A DNA stretch of 64,000 bases, taken from positions 38,449,556 to 38,513,555 of the forward strand of contig OX638132.1 of assembly GCA_951804985.1 (NCBI GenBank), in the 5' to 3' direction. Source of the DNA: Dryomyza anilis. Taxonomy: Eukaryota; Arthropoda; Insecta; Diptera; Dryomyzidae. How positions within the stretch are numbered: the stretch's first letter is position 1; the number at the start of each line of letters is the position of its first letter. A model generated the notes under the pieces. That model worked only from the letters and a program-made list of their open reading frames with translations, searched no databases and had not been told where the DNA came from. Made by a program: the position numbers and the translations under genes. Below are positions 48,300 to 59,680 of the stretch, in pieces.

Positions 48300-49279
48300 C
48301 CTGTAAAAACTTTCTCAAACAAACACTAAAGTGTTTGCAACCTCATTTGTACGATAATATCGAAGTGTTTCTCACAAATGATTAGTAGTGTTTCCAACAA
48401 ATAATTGTAGTGTTTCCCACAAATACGAAACGTGTTACCCACAAATTCGAAAAGTATTTCCCACAAATATTTCAAAATTTGGTAGTGTTTTCCAAAAATA
48501 CTTGAAGTGTTTCCGGCAAATTCAGTCAAAGCAAAAGGTTTTTTTTATTGCGGTAGCCCACTTATTTACGCGACATGTCGGATAATGCAGAATTCCAGGA
48601 TAGATTATTCGACAAGTCGCGTATACGAGCGACTGGCGAAAATAAACCTTTTATTTCGACTCATATTGATGGACACTAAAGAAACACTCAACAAATCGAT
48701 GCATTATGCCTGGGACAGGTGTCTCATACATTGGACGCGTCTTAAAAAGTCGTCTAAACTGACTGGGTTTTCGTCAGATGATTTGCACAGAATTGCTGCA
48801 GTGTTTCTGCAGTCATCTTTTTTGGATGTTGTGAAGACCGATTATGATGAATTGATGGCAGCGATTATAGATGATAATAATTAGCTTCAGATGTCGCACA
48901 ATAAGAAAATTTTGCTTCTTATACGACAAAATAAGCTTATCCACTTTTATTCATGCAAGTGTTGCATGACACGGATAAGTTCAAGTTGTTCAAGTGATTC
49001 ATCTTTTGTGACAAGCTGAACGATTTTTGGGGGAAACACTTTCAATGAAGCATTTTTTCCGAGAAGACAAACGATTTAGGGCAAACACTTTTAAAATAAT
49101 TTTTTTCTGGGAAACACTTAGTGGTTGCCCCAACGAAATATCATGTATTTATTACTTATCTTAAACACTTTCATTATTTACTGGTAACAAATGAGTGTTT
49201 GGGAGTAAAATTGACGTGACTTTTATAAATTGTTCTTGGGAAACATTTTAAATGTTTTTAAGAAATTAGATATTGTTTT
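48300..49279. mobile_element. Repeat F with GTGTTTCCCACAAAT units (left part)
   Basis: About seven degenerate units of GTGTTTCCCACAAATA-type at 48320-48530 and inverse units (GGGAAACACTT) at 49030-49160 flank a short central open frame, a foldback-like layout. The element seems to resume after the hAT-like insertion at 53554 (CACTACAATTG, TTCCCACAAGTATTTT) and end near 53710. Confidence 0.6.
48507..48884 (+). CDS. Short open frame inside repeat F, function unknown
   Basis: 125 codons from ATG. The N-terminal part overlaps the repeat array and is probably not coding. The C-terminal ~70 residues (MDTKETLNKS, YAWDRCLIHWTRLKK, FSSDDLHRIAAVFLQ, then an acidic end AAIIDDNN) look more protein-like, with balanced composition and helix-like spacing. 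I recognise no family. It could be a relic of an element-encoded protein. No introns or promoter are apparent. Real expression is doubtful. Confidence 0.2.
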   Translation: MFPANSVKAKGFFYCGSPLIYATCRIMQNSRIDYSTSRVYERLAKINLLFRLILMDTKETLNKSMHYAWDRCLIHWTRLKKSSKLTGFSSDDLHRIAAVFLQSSFLDVVKTDYDELMAAIIDDNN

Positions 49280-49296
49280 GTTCAAACCAAGGATTG

Positions 49297-49445
49297 AAAC
49301 CGAAACCGATATCCGTTTAAAACCGTTTCATTTTTAAAACCGAAACCGTAACCGAAACCGTTATACGAAAATCAGAAATAAACCGATATCCAAAACCGAT
49401 ATAAACGGTTTCGGTTTTATACCGGTTTAAAACGGTTTTTGAAAA
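49297..49445. repeat. Left subterminal AAACCG repeats of the hAT-like element
   Basis: More than ten AAACCG, CGGTTT or near-matching hexamers in both orientations, including ACGGTTTCGGTTTTATACCG. The counterpart at 53405-53545 has a similar density. Confidence 0.9.
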
Positions 49446-50194
49446 AGTATACAAAAAACCAGAAAAACATATTTTATTTTATATAGAGATCTTAAGTAAA
49501 ATTTCATTAATTAAAATTTGGAGTTCCCAAAATAAACATTGAAGACTTGCGTTTTTTTATGATTTTAATGTATTTATTATATTTTTAAGGTAATAATAAT
49601 ATACAAAAGAATTCATGATATTACTAAATATTGAACAATAAGTAAAAATGGAAAGCGTGCAAAATATTTATGAACGTGAACATTAATGAAGATGTGTGTT
49701 TTTTTTTTTGTTTTTGTCGAATTCTAAAGAATGTAAGCATCTTAAAAATAAGGCCTGTGAAGCACTTTTGAAGCGGTAAATAGCTTTAAAAGTGCTTCAA
49801 AAGTCGCTTCAAAAAGATAAAATAGACAAAACAATGTTTTTTTATCTTTTCTTCGCTACGCAAGTTCGTACATCAATTGTGCATATGCACTGTGCTTATG
49901 CACATTATTATTTTTGTTTTACTTTTATATATATATTTTTTGTTAATTGTAAAATCATGAAGTAAAAAAAAATAATATATGAACATTTTCACAGTGTGAT
50001 ATATTTAGCTGATATATTGCTTTTTGTGTTTTTCTTTTTTCACAAATCCGATGATTCGTTTGAAAGTGCAACAACAATAAAGCAGCATCCAAGCTTTTGA
50101 TAGAATTTTGACGGGAAATTTTTTGTACCACAAAGAGAACTCGTTGTTGTTGCCAACTAGAGAGCTGTACTAGATACATACATGTAGTGTGGTG

Positions 50195-50275
50195 CCGTGC
50201 GTCTGTCCGTTGTTATGCGACTGTCTGTTGTCATGCGTCTGTCTGTTGTCATGCGTCTGTTTGTTGCCATGCGAT
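50195..50275. repeat. ~24-bp minisatellite (GTCTGTCTGTTGTCATGC)
   Basis: Four imperfect units of GCGTCTGTCTGTTGTCAT. The reverse complement with one or two units occurs at about 40200-40290 and in the second duplication unit, so the 49900-50300 region is distantly related to that part of the 3.5-kb unit. Confidence 0.75.
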
Positions 50276-50554
50276 GATACAGGAAAGCAACGAAGAGTTG
50301 TCGTTGTGAAAGTGTGTATATACGAATCGTAATCGTTATTGTTATATTATCTTCTTTCTGTTAGTATTCGCTTTGTAGCGTTTGAGTTTGTGTTCGCATG
50401 GTGTTCGCAATGAAAAATGTTACTCTGCAAGATATTATTTGAGTTCTCTTGACATACGGTACGTGTAGCATACGGATTGTTTTAATCTGTGACGAATACA
50501 GAAATATGATTATACGAAATATTCTTTATATTTATTGTATATGTATATCGTATA

Positions 50555-50764
50555 CACCCAGAAAAAATACTATATAAATAATAGTTTTTTACTATTAAAA
50601 ATAGTCAATAGGATAAATTATTATTTTAATAGGAAAATACCATTAAATACTAAAAAATACCATGACATTGCTATTGAGTTTATATGAAAAGATTTATTTT
50701 TTGTATACTATTAAATCAATAATTGACCAATATTAATGGGATTTGAGGGATTTTTTTCTGGGTG
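50555..50764. mobile_element. TA-flanked MITE, 210 bp, TIR CACCCAGAAAAAA
   Basis: The left end CACCCAGAAAAAATAC and right end TTTTTTTCTGGGTG are inverted repeats flanked by TA (50553-50554, 50765-50766). The body is AT-rich and contains ACTATTAAAAATAG-like palindromes. No coding capacity. It lies inside the hAT-like element. Confidence 0.85.
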
Positions 50765-51329
50765 TACTGTATATCGTCGTTGTAGAACGAAAAGTCACCA
50801 AATACATTTTTATGAAAAACTTAATTTTCGAGTTTGTTGATTGATTAATATTATAAAAAGTAATTGATGCATTTTTAAAATTGAAATATCAATTGTTAGA
50901 TTTACATTTTCTTATCATGTGGTAAAAAAAATGGAGATTACCGATTAAAAATTGACAGATACATAAAGATGTTTGTAAAAAATATTTAGCATTTTGAATA
51001 TGTATTTGGTGACTTTTCGTTCATTTTATTATGGCCTTGAGATTTTGAATTGTCTTGTCAACATCACTTGTTTTATACAATTATTTTTTATTTGTTAATT
51101 CTTGTTAAAATATAATTCCAATTTTTATGTTATTGGATTTTTTTTTTTGTTAGTAAAATGTTAAAGAAATTGAAAATATGGAACATAAGTAATTTAAATA
51201 CAAGTAGTGTTCAAATTCTATTTGTTTTCATAAATAATATGCAGTTTAAGATATTTGTCTTCGATCTTTATTTAAAATTTAAAATATTAAGATTAACATT
51301 TCTTACCTTGCTCTCGCAAATGATCATCA

Positions 51330-53060
51330 CTTACTTACTTACTTAAATGGCCCTTACAACCATAGATCGGTTTTGGCCGCTGAGATGAAGCCGCGCCAGT
51401 CGGATCTGCTTTGCGCACGCTGACGCCAGTTAGAAATACCAAGCGTTGCCAGGTTGTCCTCAACTTGGTCTTTCCAACGCAGATTTGGACGCCCTCTTCT
51501 ACGCTGTCCACCTTCGAGTTTCGATTCAAGCACCTTCTTGGCTGGAGTGTTTTCATCCATTCGTTCGACATGACCTAGCCAGCGAAGCCGCTGGATCTTG
51601 ATGCGCTTGACTATGTCAATGTCGTCGAATAACTCATACAGCTCGTGGTTCATCCTGATTCGATACTCGTTAGCAAAGCAGATAGGGCCAAAGATTTTAC
51701 GGAGAATCTTTCTCTCGAACGCTCCCAGTACTCTCTCATCGGTGGTGGCCAGCGTCCATGTTTCTGCACCATAAAGTAGGACGGGCATGATGAGTGACTT
51801 GTAGAGCGTTATTTTTGTCCGGCGAGAGAGGGCTCTGCTTTTCAATTGCCTACTGAGCCCAAAGTAGCACCTGCTGGCAAGAGTTATTCTCCGTTTGATC
51901 TCCAGGCTGACGTCGTTGTTGCTGTTTACGCTGGATCCCAGATAGACGAAGTCCTTCACAATGTCGAACTTGTGGGTGTCAAAATCAGCTTTTTGTCCAA
52001 GACGCACGGACTCTTTTTTGCTTGTTGACACAAGGAACTTCGTCTTGTCCTCGTTCACCGCTAGACCCATTCGACGCGACTCTTTCTCCAGTCTGGAGAA
52101 TGCTGCGCTGACTGCTCGTGTGCTCCTGCCAATGATATCAATATCGTCGGCATATGCGAGCAGCATGACACTTTTGTTGAGGATAGTGCCGCTTTGACGG
52201 AGTTCGGCAGCTCGAACTATTTTCTCCATCAATAAGTTAAAAAAGTCGCACGATAGGGAGTCACCCTGTCTGAAACCTCGTTCGGTATGAAATGGCTCGG
52301 AGAGGTCTTTTCCTATTCTCACTGAGCAACGTGTGTTGCTCAGGGTCATCCTGCAAAGCCTTATAAGTTTCGCAGGTATACCGAACTCATTGCGGCGTAT
52401 AATCGTTCCCTTATCGGAGTGTCGAAGGCGGCTTTATAGTCGACTAATAGGTGGTAGGTGTCGATCTGTTTTTCTAGGGTCTTTTCCTGGATTAGGCGCA
52501 ATGTGAAAATCTGGTCTATGGTGGACTTTCCAGGTCTGAAGCCGCACTGATAAGGTCCAATCAGTCTGTTGACGATGGGCTTCAGTCTTTCACATAATAC
52601 GCTCGATAGAACCTTGTATGCTATATTGAGTAGGCTGATCCCACGGTAGTTGGCGCAGATAGTGGGATCCCCTTTCTTAAGGATTGGGCAGAGTACACTG
52701 AGGTTCCAGTCACTTGGCATGCTTTCATCCGACCATATTCTGCTTACGAGCTCGTGCATGCTCTCTATTAGCTCTTCGCCTCCGGTCTTAAACAATTCAG
52801 CAGGCAGGCCATCAGCACCTGCGGCTTTGTTGTTTTTCAGCCGAGCAATGGCTGTTCTGACCTCGTCATGGTCGGGTGGCGGAATCTCAACGTCGTCATC
52901 AAGTACTGGGGTTGCCGGGTTTGCTTCTCTATCGGTGGAATTGAGGTCATCATCACCGGTCAGCAGTTTAGAGAAGTGATCCCTCCATATTTTCAGTGTG
53001 CTCTGGATATCTGTCACTAGATTTCCGTTCTCATCTTTACAGGAAGAGGCTCCTGATTTT
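51330..53060 (-). mobile_element. 5'-truncated RTE-like LINE inside the hAT-like element
   Basis: The element runs on the minus strand from about 53060 to a 3' end made of a very short untranslated region (GGGCCATT) and a TAAG tetranucleotide tail (51330-51345). A short 3' UTR with a simple-repeat tail fits RTE-type LINEs. The endonuclease half is absent. No clear target duplication is visible. Confidence 0.82.
51354..53017 (-). pseudogene. RTE-like reverse transcriptase, one frameshift
   Basis: The reverse transcriptase of the LINE, which would copy element RNA at a nicked target. In order: DDVEIPPPDHDEV, NKAAGADGLPAELFK (RT block 1), PILKKGDPTICANYRGISLL, QCGFRPGKSTIDQIFTLR, the DYKAAFDT block, then after a frameshift RGFRQGDSLSCDFFNLLMEK, the catalytic YADDIDIIGRS box, NEDKTKFLVS and a C-terminal domain ending with RRGRPNLRWKDQVEDN. 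The break lies near 52392, between DTPIRERLYAAM and the continuation GIPAKLIRLC. Apart from this and the missing N-terminal endonuclease it looks intact, suggesting a fairly recent insertion. GC content is well above the surrounding DNA. Confidence 0.9.
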
Positions 53061-53404
53061 GTTTACATATATTGCAGTTCACAGAATTGTTGAAATTTAA
53101 TTTCTTTGGCTTTTATGGATAAAAATTGTACAAAATTCTTCTTCTTTTAAATTCAGATCATATATCAGGTGAAGTCAAAATGTTGCTTTTCATTAATTTG
53201 TGGTCACGAAATTTTAAATTAAATTTTTTTCTTGACGTAATCAATTAAATAATTCATATAACACAATATTTTACTAAAATAACAACAAACATTGTTTAAA
53301 TTACGTTTCACACTTTACCCCAGTATCATAATTTGATCATAATTTAGCACCATATAAAAAATGTAAAATTATTTGAAAAATATGGAAATAAAGAAAATTT
53401 ATAC
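53061..53404. other. AT-rich interior of the hAT-like element
   Basis: Non-coding sequence between the truncated LINE and the right subterminal repeats. Nothing else was recognised. Confidence 0.45.
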
Positions 53405-53545
53405 AAAAACCGAAATCAAAACCGAAACCGTAACATGGAACCGGTATACCGAAACCGTTTCGTTATAAAAACTTAAAACCGAAACCGTAACTGAAACCGA
53501 AACGCGGAAAAAACCGAAATCGAAACCGTTATTCGTTTAGGTTTC
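53405..53545. repeat. Right subterminal AAACCG repeats of the hAT-like element
   Basis: Dense AAACCG hexamers (CCGAAACCGTAACATGGAAC, GGTATACCGAAACCG and others), the counterpart of 49297-49445. Confidence 0.9.
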
Positions 53546-54013
53546 AATCCTTGGTTCAAACACTACAATTGTGTAATTCTTTGCAATAAGTCATTATTAT
53601 TTACGACTATAAATAAGTATTTATGGCAGCAAATATGTATTTACCAGAATTAACCGATAGCTTCCCACAAGTATTTTATAAACATTCCTTTTTTAAAGTG
53701 TAGTAACAAAAATCAATATTTGGATGTTTTATTAGGTACATTATATATTAATATTATAAAAATGGGCGAAATTGGACAAGAGACACGCCCACCTCCCATT
53801 CCGGAACGCGCGCTCACTACGTACAGACGTGAAAAGTTCGCTCCGTGCACTTATGGTTTTAAGCCCGAATATAACACAATTAAAAATAATCAAGCAATCG
53901 AGGTTTTTCGCGATCCGTGCGCGATTTGATCCGCGTATTAATTTGCGAAAGTCTTGGCACTGACTATAAAAGGTGCAAACTAATAATAATACAAAAATAT
54001 AAAACAAAAACAA

Positions 54014-55701
54014 TGAACAATTCTGAAAACAAAAAAAATGAAAAAGTCGGTTACTTCACAGTGATCTCAACGGAAAAGAACAACTGTTGAAACGCATCAT
54101 ACCTTACGAAGAGACCGGAGAAAACTAGATCTTGCTCTCCTGGTCTACTCTTTGCAAATACGTTGGCAAACGGCGAAGAACCAAAGCCCAACCGTGGAGC
54201 GTACAGTGCTCCTCACCAACGACGCCGCTCCCGATCTCACCGGTGTCTCAAATGAGCGCACCCGCAACAACAATCACCATGCCATCGTCTCCACAGAAAT
54301 CATCAAACTCTGTACCAAAAAATGTAGTGAAGCAAAAAACCGGTTTGTCTCTTCCGCCTTGCCTTACTCCCGCTCAGAACATTCGTTTTGTTGTTGCCGC
54401 TCGCAATGCAAGTGAGTGCAGTAAAAGTATAACACACACTGATGCATGTGTTACTCCCGCTAACAATGAAATTGAGCGCAGATAAAATTTAATACACACT
54501 GATGCTAGTGTGGTGATTATAAAAAAAGGTCCGGCAGTGCAGACTGGCATTGACCGCTACTATAAGCGAAAGATTACGCCTCCACATCCAAAAGCGATGA
54601 ACTCGTCTAAAATCCCTAAGACAAATTCCGATATGCAGCCTGAACTGGGGCAAAATCGATTCTCTGTACTTGAGTAGAGGAAATTTCTGAATCTAAGCCC
54701 AAAGCTCAAAAACCACCACCAATTTACCTGCGTGAGCAAAACTCCAACTCGCTCATTAAGGTAATTTCTCAATACATTGGTGCGACTAGTTTTCATGTGA
54801 TGTCTATTCAAAAAGGCAAAATCCCCGAAACGAAGATCCAGATTTATAATGAGGCTAATTACCGAAAAATTATCGATCTTTTCGATAAATCTAAAAAGAG
54901 CTACTAAACGTATCAGCTCAAAAGCTCGAAAGGTCTTTCAGTCGTGCTGAAGGGTATCGAACCATTTGTTGAAAGTGGAGAGGTAAAAGGCGCTCTAAAC
55001 GAAGCAGGTTTCCTAGTAAAACCTGTATTTAATATACAGAATAGGTATAAAGTTCCCCTATCTTTATTCCGAGTTTAACTGGAATTCGACCCGAAGACTT
55101 TATCAAAAGGTGAATCCCATCCTATTTACTCTTTGCGATATCTCTTAAATCGAAAAATTACGGTGGAGGAACCCCATAAATGCCGTGGACCAATTCAGTG
55201 TCGCAACTGCCAAGAATTTGGCCACTCAAAAACATACTGCACACTTTCCAGCGTGTGCGTAATTTGTGGAGACCTTCACCATACAAATTTGTGCCAAAAG
55301 GTCAAAGAAGACGCAAATGTTAAAAAATGCAGTAACTGTGGTGGAAATCACACTGCCAACTACAGAGGCTGCCCGGTCTACCAGACCTTTAATACCAAAG
55401 CTTTACCAAAAGTTGCTCCCACTTCCTTAGGTATTAAAATCCCACTCCTCCTGTGCTACCAAGTAGACCTATTGTTGCTAATCCTGTTAGACTCCAAAAC
55501 GTTTCCTACGCAAACGCTCTCAAAGGCATTCCTCAAGAGCCAGCAGTAACACAAGAAGCTCCCCAAAGTAGTACTCTTGAACAAACTTTACAAATGTTCA
55601 TCCAAAATATGTCCCACTTTATGACCAGTATGCAAAATATGATGCAGGACATGATTAAAAATCAAACCCTGTTATTGCAAACCCTTCTTGATAAACCATG
55701 A
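54014..55701 (+). pseudogene. LINE ORF1, gag-like RNA-binding protein (broken)
   Basis: The nucleocapsid-like protein of the LINE, expected to bind element RNA. The probable start is ATG at 54014. Coding similarity is clear from about 54690: LREQNSNSLIKVI, IQIYNEANYRKIIDLF, SSKGLSVVLKGIEPFVESGE, VKGALNEAGF (the PRE_C2HC-type region of jockey gag), then three zinc knuckles CRNCQEFGHSKTYC, CVICGDLHHTNLC and CSNCGGNHTANYRGC. The C-terminal tail is Met/Gln-rich (MSHFMTSMQNMMQDM). There are in-frame stops near 54904 and 55075 and a frameshift near 55430. The N-terminal part (54132-54480) is also out of frame. The stop codon TGA (55699-55701) overlaps the ORF2 start ATG (55698-55700). Confidence 0.88.
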
Positions 55702-58320
55702 ATGGATTGAAAATATCCTTCTGGAATGCGAACGGCCTTTGCCTACACAAATTAGAACTTCTCCAGTTCTTTAAAGCGCACTGCATAGATGTGATGCTAA
55801 TTTCTGAAACCCATTTCACGGAAAAACACTTTTTCAATTTACCGGGTTACACACTCCATGACACCAAGCACCCAAGTGGGAATGCTAGAAGTGGATCCGC
55901 AATACTCATCAGAAGTCGAATAAAACATTACGTTCATAATAATTTTTGCACTGATTATATACAAGCAACTAGTATATGCTTCGATGAATATTTAAAAGGC
56001 CTTACTTTATCTGCCATATACTGCCCTCCTAGGCACAAAATAACTGAGCAACAATACCAAGAGTTTTTCCAATCCCTTGGGCAGAAATTCCTCGTTGCTG
56101 GCGACTTCAACGCCAAACACACATACTGGGGATCTCGATTAATATCACCTAAGGGCAGGACCCTCTGGAATATAACAAGTCGGCTTGGTCTTGATGTGGT
56201 TTCCTCTGGCACGCCAACATATTGGCCGTCAGACATACGGAAAATCCCCGATGTTATTGACTTCGCAGCCATAAAAACTCTCAAGAGAAACCAACAGACA
56301 ATTGAATCATCCCTAGATCTTTCGTCAGACCATTCGCCTACCATTGTTTCCATATCGTACGTCCCAAGTACTGAGGTCACCCCACCCGACAAACTAACCA
56401 GTAAACGCACAAACTGGCTAAAATACAAACAATATTTAAGTTCGCACATATCCTTAAATGTTAAAAACTGAAGACCAAATTAACAATGCTGTTACAAAGT
56501 TCTCACTACTGCTATCCCAAGCAGCAGCCACGGCTACTCCCACTTCGCTAACCGGTAGCGTATCCCATACTCAATTCAAATGTGCACCAAAACACATTGA
56601 GGAGCTCATAAAACGGAAAAGGCAAATAAGGCGCGACTGGCAGAACCACAGATCTCCAAATTTGAAAAATCAGTTAACTATGATCACTCGATGTCTTCAA
56701 GAACAGCTTAGGCAGAAAGATCAAAGAGACTTACAACAAATCGTTGAGAGCCTTGCGCCAACAAAATCGACAAATTACTCCCTCTGGCGTGCAGTTAAAT
56801 GCTTGAAACGACCCGTGTTGTCGGAACCTCCTATCCGATTGCCAAACGGAAATTGGGCAAGCAGTGATGCAGAAAAAGGTGGTGCTTTCGCCATTCACCT
56901 AAAAAATGTATTCACTCTAAACCCGTCAGTTAATAATAGCCCTTTACCCCAGCAGCACGCCCAGTGCAACTCTCACGCACCAATTATCAGTAACGATGCT
57001 TGCTGACGAGATCAAAACTTTGGATGAAAAGAAGACACCAGGACCGGATATGGTAACGCCCAAAATGGTAAAAGAGCTACCACCGATTGCAATATTAGGT
57101 GAGATATATTCAATGCGATTCTGAGAACAAGTCATTTTCCACATGACTGGAAACTCTCCCAAATAAAAATGATTCCCAAACCTGGAAAAGATCCAAGTAT
57201 TGTGGCTTCTTATCGTCCTATTAGCTTGCTTTCTAAATTAATATTGCCTCAAACCATTGAAAAAGGTGTTATTCCCGACCACCAATTTGGGTTCAGTGAA
57301 AAGCGTGGCACAATTGAATAGGTGCATAGAATCGTGAACTCGATTAAAGACACTTTCGAAAAGAAACAGTATTGCTCAGCTGTCTTTCTTGATATTACTC
57401 AAACTTTTGATAAGTTCTGGCATGAGGGACTTATTTCATAATTACAGCACTTTTTACCTACAAAGGTGCACAATTTATTGAAAAACTATCTCACTAGTAG
57501 AAAATTTGTAGTTAAACACAAAAGCTTTATCTCGCGTGAATTTGAAATACTAGCCGGAGTACCACAAAGCAGTGTTCTTGGGCCTCTGTTGTATATCCTC
57601 TATACTTCAGATATGCCTAAAAATGATCGAACCCTCATATCGACATTTGCTGATGACACAGCAATTATGTGCTCCCATCCGAATCCAGACATGGCAACGC
57701 AATATGTGCAAAACCACTTAAATACTCTAAATGACTGGCTGCATCGTTGGAAAATCAAAGTCAATGAATCTAAATGCTGCCACCTAACCTTTACTCTAAG
57801 GAGAAGCACTTGCCCTGCCTTGCAGATGAACGGACAAGTCATACCTGCCTGTTCCGATACCAAGTACCTTGGCATGCACCTTGACCGGCGCCTCATATGG
57901 TCCAAACACATTCAATCCAAAATTACTCAAATTAAGATTAAAAAAGCTGAACTGAATTGGTTAATCTCAAGGGAGTCCAAGCTCAATCTCAACTCCAAAG
58001 TCCAAATGTACAAAAGTACAATAAAACCCATATGGACATATGGTATCGAGCTCTGGGGTACTGCCTCTCCCTCGAATGTGGAAAAATTACAAAGAATTCA
58101 ATCCAAAATTCTGCGACAAATTGTCAAAGCCCCTTGGTTTATAAGAAACGGCGACATCCACAGAGACCTTGAAATGCCAACAATTGTAAACAAGATTTCG
58201 AAACTTAATAGGAAGTACACGCAGAGGCTAGTGTATCATCCAAACGCTCTCGCAAGAAACCTGCTGATTCCTCATCAACCATCACGTTTCCAGCGTAACT
58301 ACTCCATTCCTATTGAGTAG
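55698..58320 (+). pseudogene. LINE ORF2, endonuclease and reverse transcriptase (broken)
   Basis: An APE-type endonuclease nicks the target and a reverse transcriptase copies the RNA there. The endonuclease (55698 to about 56450) has ISFWNANGL, the SETH box, AGDFNAKHTYWGS, PDVIDFAA and SDHSP. A frameshift near 56460 leads into the connector (IKRKRQIRRDWQ, APTKSTNYSLWRAVKCL), and another near 57000 to KKTPGPDMVTPKMVKELP. From 57118 one frame runs to the end: WKLSQIKMIPKPGKDPS, DHQFGFSEKRGTIE, then stops near 57320 and 57439, GVPQSSVLGPLLY (Ser in place of the usual Gly after GVPQ), the catalytic FADDTAIM and IKPIWTYGIELWGTASPSN. A short deletion follows SLLSKL. No RNase H is seen, as expected for jockey. 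Confidence 0.92.
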
Positions 58321-58510
58321 AATCTGCAAAATATAAATTTGTCTACTCCATTTCTATTGAGTAGAATCCAATCACTCTCGCAAGAAACTTGTTGATTCCT
58401 CATCAACCTACACGTTTCAAACATAACTACTCCATCCCCATTGAGTAGAATCTGCAAAATACAAATTTGTCTACTCCATTTCTTTTGAGTAGAATTTGAA
58501 TCCAGACTTT
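58290..58510. repeat. Tandem repeat in the LINE 3' region
   Basis: Imperfect units of ACTACTCCATTCCTATTGAG, TAGAATCTGCAAAATA and AAATTTGTCTACTCCATTTC, plus a duplicated CTCGCAAGAAACCTG...CATCAACC segment that also overlaps the ORF2 end. About two and a half units of roughly 120 bp. Confidence 0.85.
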
Positions 58511-58662
58511 GCCTAACCCACTGGATATATGGCAAAAACATAATTAAACTAGAAATAGATTTTTCGTTTCTTTATAAATTATAATTATTGAAAACTTATT
58601 GTTAGTTCTAAGTTTAAACATAGAAGATCCAATAAATAAATGAATTGTTAAAAAAAAAAAAA

Positions 58663-58883
58663 ACCTCCCATAGTAACGTACTGTTACATTTATCATTAGT
58701 TAGGCATTTAATGAGAAAAACAATAAAAATAAATATTTTTAATATTTATTTTAATAGAAATATTAATATATATATAGAAAAATGTAAAATATTGGACAAT
58801 ATGCACGCCCACCACTCATACTACTTCCATGTTTTAATATGGACAAAAACAAGCTCTTCCACATGACGATTAGAATTTTATAT
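58663..58883. other. LINE target flank
   Basis: AT-rich target DNA after the LINE, including TATATATA and the phrase TTGGACAATATGCACGCCCA, which echoes 53770-53795 on the other side. No gene. Confidence 0.4.
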
Positions 58884-58995
58884 GTAGGCCATTCCACACC
58901 AAATCGACCAAAAAAAGTCAAATTTGTGATTTTATCTTTTCGATTTCAATAAAATTTGGGCAACTGATAAAGTGTACCAAGATCCCAAGCAACCA
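58884..58995 (+). repeat. Repeat family D, third copy, left piece
   Basis: Starts with the intact tip GGCCATTCCACACCAAATCG and continues to AACTGATAAAGTGTACCAAG. The copy is then split and resumes at about 63400. Confidence 0.82.
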
Positions 58996-59680
58996 TGGCT
59001 TGACAATTGCTATAAACTATTGTGGCATATGTGTACCTTTTAAGTTACCTCTGACACCAGTGTTGCAAACTAATAATATGTAGTCCCAAAGATGTGACTA
59101 ATAACATGTATGGAACATACGCAATAATATGTCGCAATGTTGTGATATATAAGTCATTCATTCTGATAACGGAACATATACAATAAAGTGGCAAATTATT
59201 AAATGTATTATGTGCCATATATGTGGCAAGTATAGAATGAAGAACCCAATAGGAACATATTTATATATAATGTAGCTAATTAACTTTAAAATTTAATAAA
59301 TGTATATTATTATACACGACATATTTATAACATTCCCTACATATGTTTATGGAAAGTTGTGTTGCAAAAATATACATCCGCAAAAGCATAATTTAAAAAA
59401 TAAAGAAAATCACAACTTTAATAAATTTTCACACATTGCTTTTTTTGTGTTTTTGTGTAGAATATAAGCTTTAACCCGAAAACTTGAACCGTTTGTTAAA
59501 TTAGAGTTGTATTTTGTCGAAAACTCTGTTCATAAAGACTTCTATTATTATGCCATGCATATTTTTTATTACAGGACAAACATTCACGTTAATGGCACTG
59601 CGTAGAATCTTTATTATTTTTATTTTTAATCTACACATAAATTACCGTTCAATTACCGTTCAGTAGCGTCTGAGCAATAA
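58996..59680. other. AT-rich inserted DNA upstream of the second LINE
   Basis: Rich in ATATGT, GTGGCA and ACATAT motifs (for example ATGTGCCATATATGTGGCAA). It belongs to the insertion that separates the two halves of repeat D. Class not recognised. Confidence 0.4.

Larger units (their letters stand above)
49288..53553. mobile_element. hAT-like non-autonomous element with exact 8-bp TSD
   Basis: Termini CAAGGATTGAAACC are inverted at both ends (left 49288-49301; right GGTTTCAATCCTTG at 53540-53553). The element is flanked by the perfect direct repeat GTTCAAAC (49280-49287 and 53554-53561). An 8-bp target duplication and a CA(A/G)GG-type tip are hallmarks of hAT transposons. Both ends carry dense AAACCG/CGGTTT subterminal repeats (49297-49445, 53405-53545), typical of transposase-binding regions. 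No transposase is present. The interior includes a TA-flanked MITE and a truncated RTE LINE, so later insertions inflated its length to 4,266 bp. Confidence 0.93.
53800..58662 (+). mobile_element. End-to-end jockey-clade LINE with TSD
   Basis: The element starts at TCCGGAACGCGCGCTCACTA and ends with a poly(A) run (58650-58662). It is flanked by the direct repeat ACCTCCCAT (53791-53799 and 58663-58671), a 9-bp target duplication, so both ends appear original. Order: 5' UTR, gag-like ORF1 with three CCHC knuckles, EN-RT ORF2, and a 3' UTR with a duplicated GAGTAGAATC segment. Both ORFs carry several breaks, so it is inactive. The insertion site resembles the GACACGCCCACCTCCCAT segment of repeat A (minus strand). 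Confidence 0.88.
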
